The notes: generated by a model not told the origin, from the sequence alone. A stretch of DNA of 64,000 nucleotides from Tropicimonas sp. IMCC6043 (GCF_004146235.1 NZ_SELO01000019.1:1-64000), one strand, 5' to 3'. Numbered from the stretch's first letter, positions 43,373-52,991 are shown. Numbers and translations: made by a program.

Positions 43373-43840
43373 ATGCGGTGCCCGTTCTGCGGCAATGTCG
43401 ATACCCAGGTGAAGGACTCGCGGCCTGCGGAGGATCACGTCGCCATCCGGCGGCGGCGCTTCTGCCCGGCCTGCGGCGGGCGCTTCACCACGTATGAGCG
43501 GGTCCAACTGCGCGACCTCGTGGTGATCAAGTCGAACGGACGTCGCGAGGATTTCGACCGCGACAAGCTCGAACGCTCGGTGCGGATCGCGCTGCAGAAA
43601 CGCCCGGTGGACCCCGAGCGGGTGGACCAGATGATTTCCGGCATCGTGCGCCGGCTGGAGAGCATGGGCGAGACCGATATATCGTCCAAGGTGATCGGCG
43701 AGATCGTCATGGAGACGCTCGCGCGGATCGATACGGTGGCCTATGTCCGCTTCGCCAGCGTCTACAAGAACTTCCAGGCTGCGGGTGATTTCGACAAGTT
43801 CGTCAGCGAGTTGCGCCCCGGGGACGGACAAGGAGAGTGA
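43373..43840 (+). CDS. nrdR: Transcriptional repressor NrdR
   Basis: A 155-residue regulator of ribonucleotide reductase genes. Its zinc ribbon uses C3-x2-C6 (MRCPFCGN) and a second CPAC pair ([20 protein letters not shown]), followed by the ATP-cone domain ([20 protein letters not shown]) that senses ATP/dATP. The length is standard. Its TGA overlaps the GTG of ribD by four bases (GTGA), so the two are co-translated. Confidence 0.96.
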   Translation: MRCPFCGNVDTQVKDSRPAEDHVAIRRRRFCPACGGRFTTYERVQLRDLVVIKSNGRREDFDRDKLERSVRIALQKRPVDPERVDQMISGIVRRLESMGETDISSKVIGEIVMETLARIDTVAYVRFASVYKNFQAAGDFDKFVSELRPGDGQGE

Positions 43841-44946
43841 CCGCTGAAGCGGCGGACGCCCGGTTCCTCGATCTGGCGATCGCGCTCGGGCGGCGCGGGC
43901 TGGGCCGGGTCTGGCCCAATCCGGCTGTGGGCTGTGTCATCGTTCAGGGCGCGCGCGTCGTGGGGCGCGGATGGACCCGGCCCGGCGGCCGGCCTCATGC
44001 CGAGACCGTTGCGCTGGCGCAGGCCGGCGCGGCCGCGCGCGGCGCCACGGCCTATGTCTCACTGGAACCTTGCGCCCATCACGGCAAGACGCCGCCCTGC
44101 GCCGAGGCACTTTTGGCGGCGGGTGTTGTTCGAGTCGTTTCCGCACTCGAGGACCCGGACCCGCGCGTGGCCGGCAGAGGCCATGCACTTCTTGCGGCCG
44201 GCGGTGTCGCGGTGACGAACGGCCTGCGGGCGGAGGCCGCCCGGCGGGCGAACGAGGGGTTCCTGCGGCGGGTGACGGAAGGCCGGCCGCATCTGACGCT
44301 GAAACTGGCCGTTTCGGTCGACGGCCGCATCGCCACGGCCACTGGAGAGAGCCAGTGGATCACCGGCCCCGAGGCGCGCCGCGCGGTACACGGGATGCGC
44401 GCGTCACATGACGCGGTTCTGGTCGGCGCCGGCACGGCGCGGGACGACGACCCTTCGCTCACAATCCGCGGCCTTGGCGTGACGCATCAGCCGGTGCGCA
44501 TCGTCGCCTCGCGGCGACTAGACCTCCCGACAGAGGGCCGCCTTTTTAACGGGATGGAGGACGCGCCGGTCTGGCTCTGCCACGGCCCGGCCGCAGACGG
44601 GGAAAGGCAGGCGGCCTGGGCAGTGCAGGGGGCGCGGTTCCTCGAAGTGCCTGTGCATCACGGGCGGCAACTCGATCCGGCGGAGATGTTGCAGGCACTC
44701 GGCGCGGCAGGGCTGACGCGGGTTCTGTGCGAGGGCGGCGGCACGCTGGCGGCCTCGCTTCTGAATGCCGGGCTGGTGGATGAACTCGTGACGTTTACGG
44801 CTGGCCTCGGGCTCGGCGCCGAGGGCCGGCCGGGGCTCGGCGCCATGGGGGTCGACGCGCTGGCCGCGGCGCCGCGGTTCCGGCTGGAGCGGCTGCGCGC
44901 CGTGGGGCCGGATGCGATGGCGGTCTGGCGGCCGGAGCGGCGCTGA
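43837..44946 (+). CDS. ribD: Bifunctional riboflavin biosynthesis protein RibD
   Basis: A 369-residue enzyme with an N-terminal deaminase domain (zinc site PHAET, then [15 protein letters not shown]) and a C-terminal reductase domain ([40 protein letters not shown]). It performs two steps of riboflavin synthesis: deamination of the pyrimidinone and NADPH reduction of the ribosyl side chain. Starts with GTG, closely preceded by AAGGAGA and overlapping nrdR. Riboflavin synthase lies 2.6 kb downstream. Confidence 0.96.
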   Translation: MTAEAADARFLDLAIALGRRGLGRVWPNPAVGCVIVQGARVVGRGWTRPGGRPHAETVALAQAGAAARGATAYVSLEPCAHHGKTPPCAEALLAAGVVRVVSALEDPDPRVAGRGHALLAAGGVAVTNGLRAEAARRANEGFLRRVTEGRPHLTLKLAVSVDGRIATATGESQWITGPEARRAVHGMRASHDAVLVGAGTARDDDPSLTIRGLGVTHQPVRIVASRRLDLPTEGRLFNGMEDAPVWLCHGPAADGERQAAWAVQGARFLEVPVHHGRQLDPAEMLQALGAAGLTRVLCEGGGTLAASLLNAGLVDELVTFTAGLGLGAEGRPGLGAMGVDALAAAPRFRLERLRAVGPDAMAVWRPERR

Positions 44947-44991
44947 GCGGCGGAAGGCAAGCCTGGACGGACCACGTGACGCTCAGCGCCA

Positions 44992-47025
44992 TTAGGTCCT
45001 ATGGCTGGCGAACAGGCCCTGAATCTTGGAGAACAGCGGGTTGGCCCGGGGCGAGATGCCGGCGGCGAGCCGTTCCACCGCGACCTCGACCGGGCAGGGC
45101 AGGCCGGTTACCGGGTCGAGATAACGCGGATAGTCGATGAGCGCAGCGTGGATCAGGCCGGCGAGGCTCGGGCGGGCGCGCCGCCGCTCGGGGACCGGCC
45201 CGAGATCCGTGGTCAGGCCCCAGCCGGCATAGAATGGCGCGCCGAGGCAGGTGACGGAACGCCCGCGCAGCAGCGCCTCGAACCCGAGCAGGGAGGTCAG
45301 GGTCCAGACCTCGTCGACAGCGGCGATGAGGGCCGCGGGGTCGGTGCGTCGGAGCGTCAGGTCGGCAAGATCGCTGTCCTCCGGAAGGGCGCCGGCGCGC
45401 AGACCCGCGTCGACATCCGGATGCGGCTTGTAGATCAGCACCGCGTCCGGATTGGCAGCGCGCACGGCCTCCAACAGAGCGCTGTTGCTGCGGATCTCGC
45501 CGCAGCCGAGCCGGATCGACTCGTCGTCCTCGACCTGGCCGGGCACGAGGATGCGGCGGCCCTTGGGAAGATCGGGCAAGGTGCCTGTGCCAGTTGTGTA
45601 TTTCGTGAGCGCGGCCCGAGTGAGCGCGACCTGAAGGCGCTCGGCGCGGCGGATTGCACCGTCGGGCAGGTCGGTCGAGGCGGCGATCAATCGTTCGAGT
45701 CGGCTTTCCCGGCTTGGATCGTAGTAGATGCCGAGATCGTCGCGGACGAGCGAGATCGGCGGTACCAGTTTTGTGCCGAGCCCCCGGGAGTGCAGGAACC
45801 CGTCTTCCACGCGAAGCAGCGGCACGTTGGCGGCGGCCGCGCCTAATTCGACCTGGGGGTCGATCCGGCCGGCCCAGCCGAGGATCGGGCACCCTTCCTT
45901 CATCGCCGTGAGCACGGTCCCACCGGGCGGCAGGCCGAAGGTAAGCTTGCCCTCGCTGCCATAGAAGCGCCGCAGGTGGCCGCGCTTCCAGAGCCGCATG
46001 CCGGTCGCCACATAGCCGTGGCGGTCCTCGCGGAAGGCGCGGAGGCGGGCGTCGAAACCGTCGAGCACGTCCTCCAACTCGCAGAGCCGGTCGCGCCAGG
46101 GATCATACCAGGTCGGATGGAGGATCATCGCGGCGGCGAAGAGCTGGCTTCGGGTCAGCCGGCGCTGGCGGCGGGCGGGCGGAGCCTCGTCCTCGGTCAG
46201 GCCCCAGCCGGCATAGAAGGGTTGGCCGAAAACGCGCGGCCTGTGGCCGGCGAGGATCGCCTCGAAGCCGAATTGCGAGGAGACGGTGTAGACAGCGACG
46301 GCGCCCTCGAGAAGGCGCCAGGGCGAATGGGGTGCGGTGAGCAACGCGACTTGTTCGCTGGCCTCGCCCGGGCCGAAATGTCCGCGGCGGTGCCCAGCGC
46401 AGGTCTCGGGAAGGGAGCAGATGAGGATGCGCGCGCCCGGATGTTCGATTTGTGCAAGCGCGAGCATCTCCCGGAAGCGCTCCGGCTTAGCGCCAGCCCC
46501 TCGAATCGAGGCATCGCCGACGGTCTGGTCGACGACTAGGACATACCCCGGCTCGGGCGGGTCAAGATCGGTGTCGAACGTATTGTATTTGCTGATCTCG
46601 GACTTCCGCATGCGGGCCATCGCCGCGCGCGCGCGTTCGAGCAGGGCGGTGTCGTCGAGCGGCGCATTGGCGAGGGTCTCCTCCAGCTCGGAAGGCTGGC
46701 CGGAATCGTAGTGCACGCCCAGCCGGTCAAGCAGCAATCCTGTGGGCGCTTCGCCATCCCGCCCGGTGCGCAGCGAGCGCAGCAAGGCATCTTCGACTCG
46801 CAGGATGCGGGCGCCGGTCCGTCGCGCGACGGCTTCGCCACGCCATGCCGTGGGGCCATGGCCCCAGACGCCGATCCAGTCGTCCCGGCCGGGGCGGCCG
46901 GTGGTCACCTGCCAGCCGGCAAGCGCGAGGATGCGCCGGATGCGTCGCGTCGCGAAGCCGCCATCGTAAACGAAAAGCCGCCGGGGAGCGGATTCCGCGG
47001 AGGAATGTGGCTGCTCTGCGGTCAC
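44992..47025 (-). CDS. KpsC-type capsule/polysaccharide beta-Kdo transferase
   Basis: A 677-residue protein made of two related halves, as in KpsC/LipA: ILRVEDALLRSLRTG then GVHYDSG in the first, LLRVEDGFLHSRGLGTKLVP then IYYDPSRESRLE in the second, each followed by a QVxxD nucleotide-sugar part (VLVVDQTVGDASIRG; ILVPGQVEDDESIRLG) and a GFEA...FYAGWGLT motif. KpsC adds the beta-Kdo linker to the lipid anchor of group 2 capsules. Starts with GTG 9 bp after a small gene. No other capsule genes are in the window. It separates ribD from ribE on the other strand. Confidence 0.88.
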   Translation of the reverse strand: MTAEQPHSSAESAPRRLFVYDGGFATRRIRRILALAGWQVTTGRPGRDDWIGVWGHGPTAWRGEAVARRTGARILRVEDALLRSLRTGRDGEAPTGLLLDRLGVHYDSGQPSELEETLANAPLDDTALLERARAAMARMRKSEISKYNTFDTDLDPPEPGYVLVVDQTVGDASIRGAGAKPERFREMLALAQIEHPGARILICSLPETCAGHRRGHFGPGEASEQVALLTAPHSPWRLLEGAVAVYTVSSQFGFEAILAGHRPRVFGQPFYAGWGLTEDEAPPARRQRRLTRSQLFAAAMILHPTWYDPWRDRLCELEDVLDGFDARLRAFREDRHGYVATGMRLWKRGHLRRFYGSEGKLTFGLPPGGTVLTAMKEGCPILGWAGRIDPQVELGAAAANVPLLRVEDGFLHSRGLGTKLVPPISLVRDDLGIYYDPSRESRLERLIAASTDLPDGAIRRAERLQVALTRAALTKYTTGTGTLPDLPKGRRILVPGQVEDDESIRLGCGEIRSNSALLEAVRAANPDAVLIYKPHPDVDAGLRAGALPEDSDLADLTLRRTDPAALIAAVDEVWTLTSLLGFEALLRGRSVTCLGAPFYAGWGLTTDLGPVPERRRARPSLAGLIHAALIDYPRYLDPVTGLPCPVEVAVERLAAGISPRANPLFSKIQGLFASHRT

Positions 47026-47034
47026 GCGCCGGCC

Positions 47035-47310
47035 CTAATTGGCCAGCGTCGCGTAGTCCGTCAGCGGGCTGAGATTACCGGTGACGGCCGAGAGAGTCTT
47101 CTGCCAGGACACGAAAGGTGCATCGGTCACGCAGAGCGTGTCGTCGTCGCGGCCTAGCCTGTCGCCCAGCCGGATCGTGTCGGAGCCGACCGGACCAGAA
47201 AAGATCTCGTTCTTGTGGAGGCCGGATCGCGGCAGGCCACAACCACCCACGGCCGGCGCCTCGAGGGGCAGGGCCACGACGCTGGCCCGGCCGGTCATGT
47301 TCACGTTCAC
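47035..47310 (-). CDS. Small protein encoded before kpsC, function unknown
   Basis: A 91-residue protein with no signal peptide or helix span. The AAGGAG site eight bases before the GTG at 47310 picks that start over the ATG at 47298, which would be too far. The gene ends 9 bp before kpsC, so the two are probably one operon. Sequence features include GLPRSGLHKNEIFSGPVGSD and SWQKTLSAVTGNLSPLTDYA. I do not recognise the family. A role in polysaccharide handling is only suggested by position. Confidence 0.6.
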   Translation of the reverse strand: MNVNMTGRASVVALPLEAPAVGGCGLPRSGLHKNEIFSGPVGSDTIRLGDRLGRDDDTLCVTDAPFVSWQKTLSAVTGNLSPLTDYATLAN

Positions 47311-47546
47311 TGCTCTGACTCCTTGGCGCTTTTTGCCTCAGCTTTTGTCGCCAACCCTACAGGACGCTTAGAAAATGGGAAGTCTGGCTCCGGGCCGCGC
47401 GGGGAGTGTTGCCGCCTGGCCGCGTGCCCGACTCCTCTGCCGTCCCTTGTGGCCGCGGTCCACCGGGCGCTCGTCGGGGCAATGCACCTCTTGCCCGGCG
47501 CGCGCTGGAGAGGTAGCTCCCGGAGCAGACAACAGGAGGCTCATCC

Positions 47547-48134
47547 ATGTTCACCGGCATCGTGACCGACCTTGGCGAGATCAGGCATCTGGAGCGTCGC
47601 GGCGACCTCAGGGCTCGGATCGGCACCTCCTATGACATGACGCGCGTGGATGTCGGCGCGTCGATCGCCTGCGACGGGGTCTGCCTGACGGTGGTGGGCA
47701 AAGGGGCGGATTGGTTCGAGGTGGACATCTCGGCCGAGACGGTCTCGAAGACCAATATCGGCGGCTGGACCGAAGGCGGGCGGATCAATCTCGAACGGGC
47801 GCTGAAAGTTGGCGACGAGCTCGGCGGCCATATCGTCTCCGGTCATGTCGACGGGGTGGCCGAGATCCTCGCCATGGTGCCGGAGGGCGACAGCACCCGC
47901 TTTACCTTCCGCGCGCCGAAGGATCTTGCGCGGTTCATCGCGCCGAAAGGGTCGGTGGCGCTGAATGGGACCTCGCTGACGGTGAACGAGGTCGAGGGCT
48001 GCGATTTCGGCATCAACATCATCCCGCACACCAAGGAGGTGACGACCTGGGGCGCGGCGGAGGTGGGCGACGTCGTCAACTTGGAGATCGACACGTTGGC
48101 GCGCTACGTGGCGCGGCTGGCGGAGACGATTTGA
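47547..48134 (+). CDS. ribE: Riboflavin synthase alpha subunit
   Basis: A 195-residue enzyme made of two similar lumazine-binding barrels: MFTGIVTDLGEIRHLERRGD with SIACDGVCLTVV in the first, GGHIVSGHVDGVAEIL with SVALNGTSLTVNEVEG in the second. It joins two lumazines to form riboflavin. ACAGGAGG precedes the ATG. The gene lies downstream of ribD, but kpsC on the other strand separates them, so it has its own promoter. No FMN riboswitch was recognised in the 236 bp leader. Confidence 0.96.
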   Translation: MFTGIVTDLGEIRHLERRGDLRARIGTSYDMTRVDVGASIACDGVCLTVVGKGADWFEVDISAETVSKTNIGGWTEGGRINLERALKVGDELGGHIVSGHVDGVAEILAMVPEGDSTRFTFRAPKDLARFIAPKGSVALNGTSLTVNEVEGCDFGINIIPHTKEVTTWGAAEVGDVVNLEIDTLARYVARLAETI

Positions 48135-48262
48135 GTGAGAAACCGGCGGCCGTTGGCCTCGGGGTGACCTTGGTGTTTGGCTCCATGGCGCGGGGCAAAG
48201 GCCGTTAGGCCGCCGCGCCATCGCTGGGACGCCCCCAAGGCGCGGCGATATATCGGCTCAAA

Positions 48263-48292
48263 CGCATAGCTCTGATCCGCATAGCTCTGATC
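48263..48292. repeat. Perfect 15 bp tandem duplication
   Basis: CGCATAGCTCTGATC occurs twice head to tail in the 261 bp gap between the convergent ribE and LysR genes. No function is evident; it looks like a recent slippage or duplication product. Confidence 0.9.
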
Positions 48293-48395
48293 GCATTCGG
48301 TTTCGTCGTCATTTGGTGCCACGAACAACCGTCGGATCGCCGCGCCGCCGCCCGATGATGGTGTGGCTCCGCACCTGGCCCAGTGAACGACTATT

Positions 48396-49286
48396 CTAAG
48401 CCCCGCATTTCGCGAAACTCGCCCGAAGGTGGTCCGCCGCCGCAAGGATCGGCGCCTCCGCATCCCTCGCGACGATCATGCCAAGGGAATAGCTCGGAAG
48501 CGGTGGCAGCTTATAGGCCGGTGGTGCCTCGACGATGCGGCCGCCAAGAGCCGCGGCCGGGATCGGCGCCACCGCGAGGTCGGCCAGTACCGCGGCGCGC
48601 TGGCCGGCGAGATGGGCGCTTTGCAACGCGATCCGCCAGCGCCGTCCCGCCCGGTCGAGCGCGGCGAGGCCGGCATTGCGCCATGCGCAGCCCTCGTTCC
48701 AGACCGAGACCGGCAGCGGATCCTGCCCTGCGGCCACACCGCAGGCGCAGCTCGCCCAGACCAGCGGCTCGCGGAGCACCTCTTCAGCCGGCGTCTCCGC
48801 TGCGCCTTGCGAGGAATCCGTGACCAGCGCGATATCAAGGGCGCCTTTTTGGATGGATCTTCGGATGTTGTGGGAGTCGTTCACCACGACGTCGACCACC
48901 ACGCACGGGTGACTCTCGGCGAAGCGGCGCAGCATCGGTGGCAGGAACCGTTCGATGACGTCGTCCGGCGCGCCGAGCCGCACCGTCCCACGCAATTCCG
49001 GCGCGATGAAGTGCGCCATCGCCTTGCGGTTGAACGCGAGCATGCGGCGCGCATGGGCGAGCAGGAACTCGCCGTCCGCCGTGAGAGAGACCGAGCGGCT
49101 GTCGCGCAGAAAGACGGGGCGGCCGACAATCTCCTCAAGGCGGCGCACCTGCATGGACACGGCCGAGGGCGTGCGATGCACGATGCCGGCAGCCGCGGAG
49201 AAGGAACCGCTCTCTGCGATGGCGTCGAGCGTGCGCAGAAGGTCGAGGTCGACCAGCGGGATCTGGGGTGTTGCGTGAAGGGTCAT
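48396..49286 (-). CDS. LysR-family transcriptional regulator
   Basis: A 296-residue LysR protein. Residues 9-67 form the helix-turn-helix: VDLDLLRTLDAIAESGSFSA then AAGIVHRTPSAVSMQVRRLE. The rest is the two-lobed effector domain. It is divergent from a DUF1127 gene, and the gap holds an ATCAAA-N8-TTTGAT repeat. In Rhodobacterales a LysR beside a DUF1127 gene is a pattern I recognise, but the effector is unknown. Confidence 0.93.
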   Translation of the reverse strand: MTLHATPQIPLVDLDLLRTLDAIAESGSFSAAAGIVHRTPSAVSMQVRRLEEIVGRPVFLRDSRSVSLTADGEFLLAHARRMLAFNRKAMAHFIAPELRGTVRLGAPDDVIERFLPPMLRRFAESHPCVVVDVVVNDSHNIRRSIQKGALDIALVTDSSQGAAETPAEEVLREPLVWASCACGVAAGQDPLPVSVWNEGCAWRNAGLAALDRAGRRWRIALQSAHLAGQRAAVLADLAVAPIPAAALGGRIVEAPPAYKLPPLPSYSLGMIVARDAEAPILAAADHLRASFAKCGA

Positions 49287-49328
49287 GGCGGGCCTCCAAG
49301 CTGAGCGTCAAAATTCTTGAAAGCTCAG

Positions 49329-49348
49329 ATCAAATCATTGCGTTTGAT
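49329..49348. promoter_or_regulatory. Candidate LysR-type binding site
   Basis: ATCAAA and TTTGAT face each other across 8 bp, an interrupted dyad with T-N-A ends fitting LysR boxes. It lies 43 bp from the lysR start and 73 bp from the DUF1127 start, so it may control both. Confidence 0.5.
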
Positions 49349-49420
49349 TGAAGCATATTCTTTTCCCATTGTCACCCCAAGGCCGAACGCGCGGCCCGGA
49401 CAAATTCGAAAGGACCCGAC

Positions 49421-49705
49421 ATGACCCTGACCACAGACTGGAAGATCGAGATCGTCCGGGCTCGCAAGTTCCCCGCACCGGGCCGGATTCTGAGCACGAT
49501 TGGCCGGGTGCTGCGCTTCCCGCTGGTGGCCTTGCGCCGCCGCCGCCGCTACGCGCGCCTGCTCGAACTCGATGACCGCCTGCTCGACGATGTCGGCCTG
49601 CGGCGCGCCGAGGTCGAGCGGGCCTCGCAGTTGCCATTCTGGCGCGATGCGGAATCGGAACTCAGCTATGGAAGCACGCATCGGGGACGGCCCCGGCGCC
49701 GCTGA
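49421..49705 (+). CDS. DUF1127 (YjiS-like) small protein
   Basis: A 94-residue basic protein with the DUF1127 helix pair ALRRRRRYARLLELDDRLLD followed by DVGLRRAEVERASQ. Short members of this family affect RNA turnover and phosphate or carbon metabolism in alphaproteobacteria; longer ones like this are less studied. GAAAGGA precedes the ATG. It lies opposite the LysR gene and is probably under its control. Confidence 0.85.
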   Translation: MTLTTDWKIEIVRARKFPAPGRILSTIGRVLRFPLVALRRRRRYARLLELDDRLLDDVGLRRAEVERASQLPFWRDAESELSYGSTHRGRPRRR

Positions 49706-49801
49706 ATGCACCGCGACCGAGGGGCGGAACGGAATGCGGGTTGATCCTGGCCGGTCTCCGGTGGCTAGACTGGGCCCAGCCCGTCTTTCGAGGAGACCAG
49801 G

Positions 49802-51103
49802 ATGCTCCGCTGTCTCGCCGCGATCCTCACCTTGCTGACCCTCGCCCACCCGGCCTTCGCCGATCGCGTCGCGCTGGTGCTCGGAAACGGTGCGTATCAG
49901 GCGACCTCTCCGCTCGCCAACGCGCCGAATGATGCTGCCGACATGGCCGACCGCCTGCGGAGCCTCGGGTTCCGGGTCTTCGAGGGCATCGACCTCGGGC
50001 GCGACCAGACGCTGCAACTGGTCGATGCCTTCGCCCGGGACCTCACCCCGGAGGACACCGCGCTCTTCTACTTCGCCGGTCACGGCGTACAGATCGGGCG
50101 GCAGAACTACCTGATTCCGGTCGATGCGCAGGCCGGCGACGAGGAAGCGCTGGTCGCGGCGTCGGTCCGGCTCGACGCGGTGCTCCGGGCGATGGAGCTG
50201 CGCGCCGGCGCGCGGGTGGTAATCCTCGACGCCTGCCGCAACAACCCGTTCCTCGAGGGAAGCTCCTCGCGCTCCGGCGGGCGGGGCGAGCGCGGGCTCT
50301 CCAAGGTCGAGGCGGGGGTGGGGAGCTACATCGCCTTTTCCACCCAGCCGGGCAATGTCGCGCTCGATGGGCAGGGGCGCAACTCGCCCTTCACGGCCGC
50401 GCTTCTGGACTATATCGGCACGCCCGATGCCGATATCCACGCAGTGATGCGCAAGGTCCGCGCCTCGGTGGTCGACGCCTCGGGCGGAACCCAGATCCCG
50501 TGGGAGAATTCCTCGCTGCTCGACGAGCTTTTTCTCACCTCTGCTCCCACCCCTGCGCCGCAGGCGCCGCCGCCACAGCACCCACAATCCAAGGTTGTCC
50601 TTCCCGACGACATGCCTATGCGTCCGGCCGTCCCGAACACGCCGCGCCCGCGCATTGCGGGCGAATCCTGTCTCTCGCTGAAGGGCGGCGCGCGGCTCTG
50701 CGCCTCCTCGGTGCTGGAACCGCAATCGGGAAACCGCTACGGGCCGGAGAACCTGCTCGACGACACCGGCGCGACGGCCTGGGTCGAGGGCCAGAGCAAT
50801 CACGGCGAGGGCGCCTATCTCGCCATCGACCTGCCGGAGGCGACCGATATCGCCGCCGTCGAGCTGATCAACGGCTACCCGAAATCGGACGCGACCTTCA
50901 TCCGCAACGGTCGGGTGCGGCTCCTGAATGTCTATGCCTCAAACGACGAGGTCCGGACGCTCCGGCTCGAGGACCACGCCGGCTGGCAGAGCTTCCCGCT
51001 CGACGGCTTCACCGGAGTCACCTGGATCCTGCTGGAAATCGGCGACGTCTATCGCGGCCAGAAATGGCCTGACACGGCGATCGCGGAATTGCGCATCCGC
51101 TGA
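49802..51103 (+). CDS. Exported caspase-family (peptidase C14) protein with C-terminal discoidin-like domain
   Basis: A 433-residue protein. Residues 1-20 are a signal peptide (ending HPAFA-D). The caspase-like domain spans 21-240, with the catalytic pair His94 (FYFAGHGVQIG) and Cys145 (VVILDACRNNPF). A proline-rich linker (about 258-295) leads to a C-terminal domain with GPENLLDDTGATAWVEGQ, resembling the F5/8 type C (discoidin) fold used to bind carbohydrates. It acts outside the cytoplasm; its substrate and trigger are unknown. AGGAGACC precedes the ATG. Confidence 0.88.
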   Translation: MLRCLAAILTLLTLAHPAFADRVALVLGNGAYQATSPLANAPNDAADMADRLRSLGFRVFEGIDLGRDQTLQLVDAFARDLTPEDTALFYFAGHGVQIGRQNYLIPVDAQAGDEEALVAASVRLDAVLRAMELRAGARVVILDACRNNPFLEGSSSRSGGRGERGLSKVEAGVGSYIAFSTQPGNVALDGQGRNSPFTAALLDYIGTPDADIHAVMRKVRASVVDASGGTQIPWENSSLLDELFLTSAPTPAPQAPPPQHPQSKVVLPDDMPMRPAVPNTPRPRIAGESCLSLKGGARLCASSVLEPQSGNRYGPENLLDDTGATAWVEGQSNHGEGAYLAIDLPEATDIAAVELINGYPKSDATFIRNGRVRLLNVYASNDEVRTLRLEDHAGWQSFPLDGFTGVTWILLEIGDVYRGQKWPDTAIAELRIR

Positions 51104-51173
51104 CGCGCTTTGAGGTTGATCCGGGCGGGATTCACCCTTTTATTGCGCCGGGCAGAACCGCAAGGAGGATCCC

Positions 51174-52991
51174 ATGACAGCCAGCTCCCCCGTCTTCGAC
51201 GCCGACATCTCCGGCGCGAGCCCATTCGGGGCGCTTCCGGAATGGGATCTGACCGATCTTTATACCGCCGCTGACGCGCCTGAACTCAAGCGCGATATGG
51301 ATTGGCTGGAGGCCGCCTGCCTGAGCTTTGCCGAGGATTTCGAGGGCAAACTGGCGGCACTCGATGCGAAGGGCCTGCTCGATTGCGTGTTGCGATACGA
51401 AAAGATCGACATCGTCGCGGGGCGCATCATGTCCTTCGCAGGCCTGCGCTACTACCAGAACACGTCTGATGGCGAACGCGCGCAGTTCCTTGGAAACTGC
51501 CAGGAGAAGATCACCAATTTCACCACACCGCTGGTCTTCTATACTCTTGAACTGAACCGGCTCGAGGACGCACATCTCGAGCGGCTGCTCGAGGAGAACG
51601 AAGATCTGGCGCGCTTCAGGCCGGTCTTCGACCGGCTCCGCGCGATGCGGCCCTATCAGCTTTCCGACGAGCTGGAGAAATTCCTCCACGATCAGTCGAC
51701 CGTCGGCGCTTCCGCCTGGAACCGGCTCTTCGACGAGACCATGGCGGGGCTGGAATTCGATGTCGACGGCGAACGCCTCAACCTCGAATCGACGCTGAAC
51801 TTCCTTACCGAACAGGACCGCGCCAAGCGGGAGGCCGCGGCACGGGAGCTGGCGCGGGTCTTCGGAGCCAACGTCAAGCTCTTCGCCCGCGTCCACAACA
51901 CGCTGGCCAAGGAGAAGGAGATTGAGGATCGCTGGCGCGGCATGCCGACGCCGCAGACCGGGCGGCACCTGGCGAACCATGTCGAGCCGGAAGTGGTCGA
52001 GGCGCTGCGTAATGCGGTCGTCGAGGCCTATCCGAGACTCTCCCACCGCTATTACGACCTCAAGCGCAAATGGCTGGGGCTCAATGCGCTCGAGATCTGG
52101 GATCGCAACGCGCCGCTGCCGATGGAAGACAGCCGGACCGTGTCCTGGGAGGAAGCGAAATCGACTGTGATAGACGCCTATGCCGGCTTCTCGCCGAGGA
52201 TGGCCGAGATTGCCGCGCCCTTCTTCGACAAGGGGTGGATCGATGCCGGCGTAAAGCCGGGCAAGGCGCCGGGCGCCTTCGCACATCCGACGGTGGTCGA
52301 GGTGCATCCCTATGTGATGCTCAACTATCTCGGCAAGCCGCGGGACGTGATGACGCTCGCGCATGAGCTGGGTCACGGCGTCCACCAGGTGCTGGCGGCG
52401 GGGCAGGGCGAGTTGCTGGCGGCGACGCCGCTGACGCTGGCCGAGACGGCGAGCGTCTTTGGCGAGATGCTGACCTTCCGCAAGCTGCTCGACAATGCGG
52501 CCGACGAGATGCAGCGCAAGGTGCTGCTCGCCGGTAAGGTCGAGGACATGATCAACACCGTGGTCCGGCAGATCGCTTTCTATGATTTCGAATGCAAGCT
52601 GCACGAGGCGCGCCGTCTCAGCGAACTGACGCCGGACGAGATCAACGCGCTCTGGATGTCGGTGCAGGGCGAGAGCCTGGGCCCGGCCTTCTCCTTCATG
52701 GACGGCTACGAGACCTTCTGGTCCTACATCCCGCACTTCGTCCATTCGCCCTTCTACGTCTATGCCTATGCTTTCGGCGACGGGCTCGTGAACGCGCTTT
52801 ACGCGGTCTACGAGGAGGGCGACCCGGGCTTCCAGGAGAAGTATTTCGAGATGCTGAAGGCGGGCGGGTCGAAGCACCACAAAGAGCTGCTTGCCCCCTT
52901 CGGGCTCGATGCCTCCGACCCGAAATTCTGGGACAAGGGGCTTGGCATGATTTCCGGCCTGATCGACCAGCTGGAGGCGATGGAAGACTGA
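51174..52991 (+). CDS. Oligoendopeptidase F (M3 family)
   Basis: A 605-residue zinc peptidase. The active site is H397-E-L-G-H401 (TLAHELGHGVHQ), with the third ligand in LAETASVFGEML. The order of helical blocks and the C-terminal YVYAYAFGDGLVNALYAVYE are those of PepF/M3B. It cleaves short peptides in the cytoplasm. AAGGAGG precedes the ATG. Confidence 0.95.
   Translation: MTASSPVFDADISGASPFGALPEWDLTDLYTAADAPELKRDMDWLEAACLSFAEDFEGKLAALDAKGLLDCVLRYEKIDIVAGRIMSFAGLRYYQNTSDGERAQFLGNCQEKITNFTTPLVFYTLELNRLEDAHLERLLEENEDLARFRPVFDRLRAMRPYQLSDELEKFLHDQSTVGASAWNRLFDETMAGLEFDVDGERLNLESTLNFLTEQDRAKREAAARELARVFGANVKLFARVHNTLAKEKEIEDRWRGMPTPQTGRHLANHVEPEVVEALRNAVVEAYPRLSHRYYDLKRKWLGLNALEIWDRNAPLPMEDSRTVSWEEAKSTVIDAYAGFSPRMAEIAAPFFDKGWIDAGVKPGKAPGAFAHPTVVEVHPYVMLNYLGKPRDVMTLAHELGHGVHQVLAAGQGELLAATPLTLAETASVFGEMLTFRKLLDNAADEMQRKVLLAGKVEDMINTVVRQIAFYDFECKLHEARRLSELTPDEINALWMSVQGESLGPAFSFMDGYETFWSYIPHFVHSPFYVYAYAFGDGLVNALYAVYEEGDPGFQEKYFEMLKAGGSKHHKELLAPFGLDASDPKFWDKGLGMISGLIDQLEAMED

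Noticed and set aside
47311-47546. FMN riboswitch in the ribE leader
   Set aside because: None of the conserved RFN core segments could be found.
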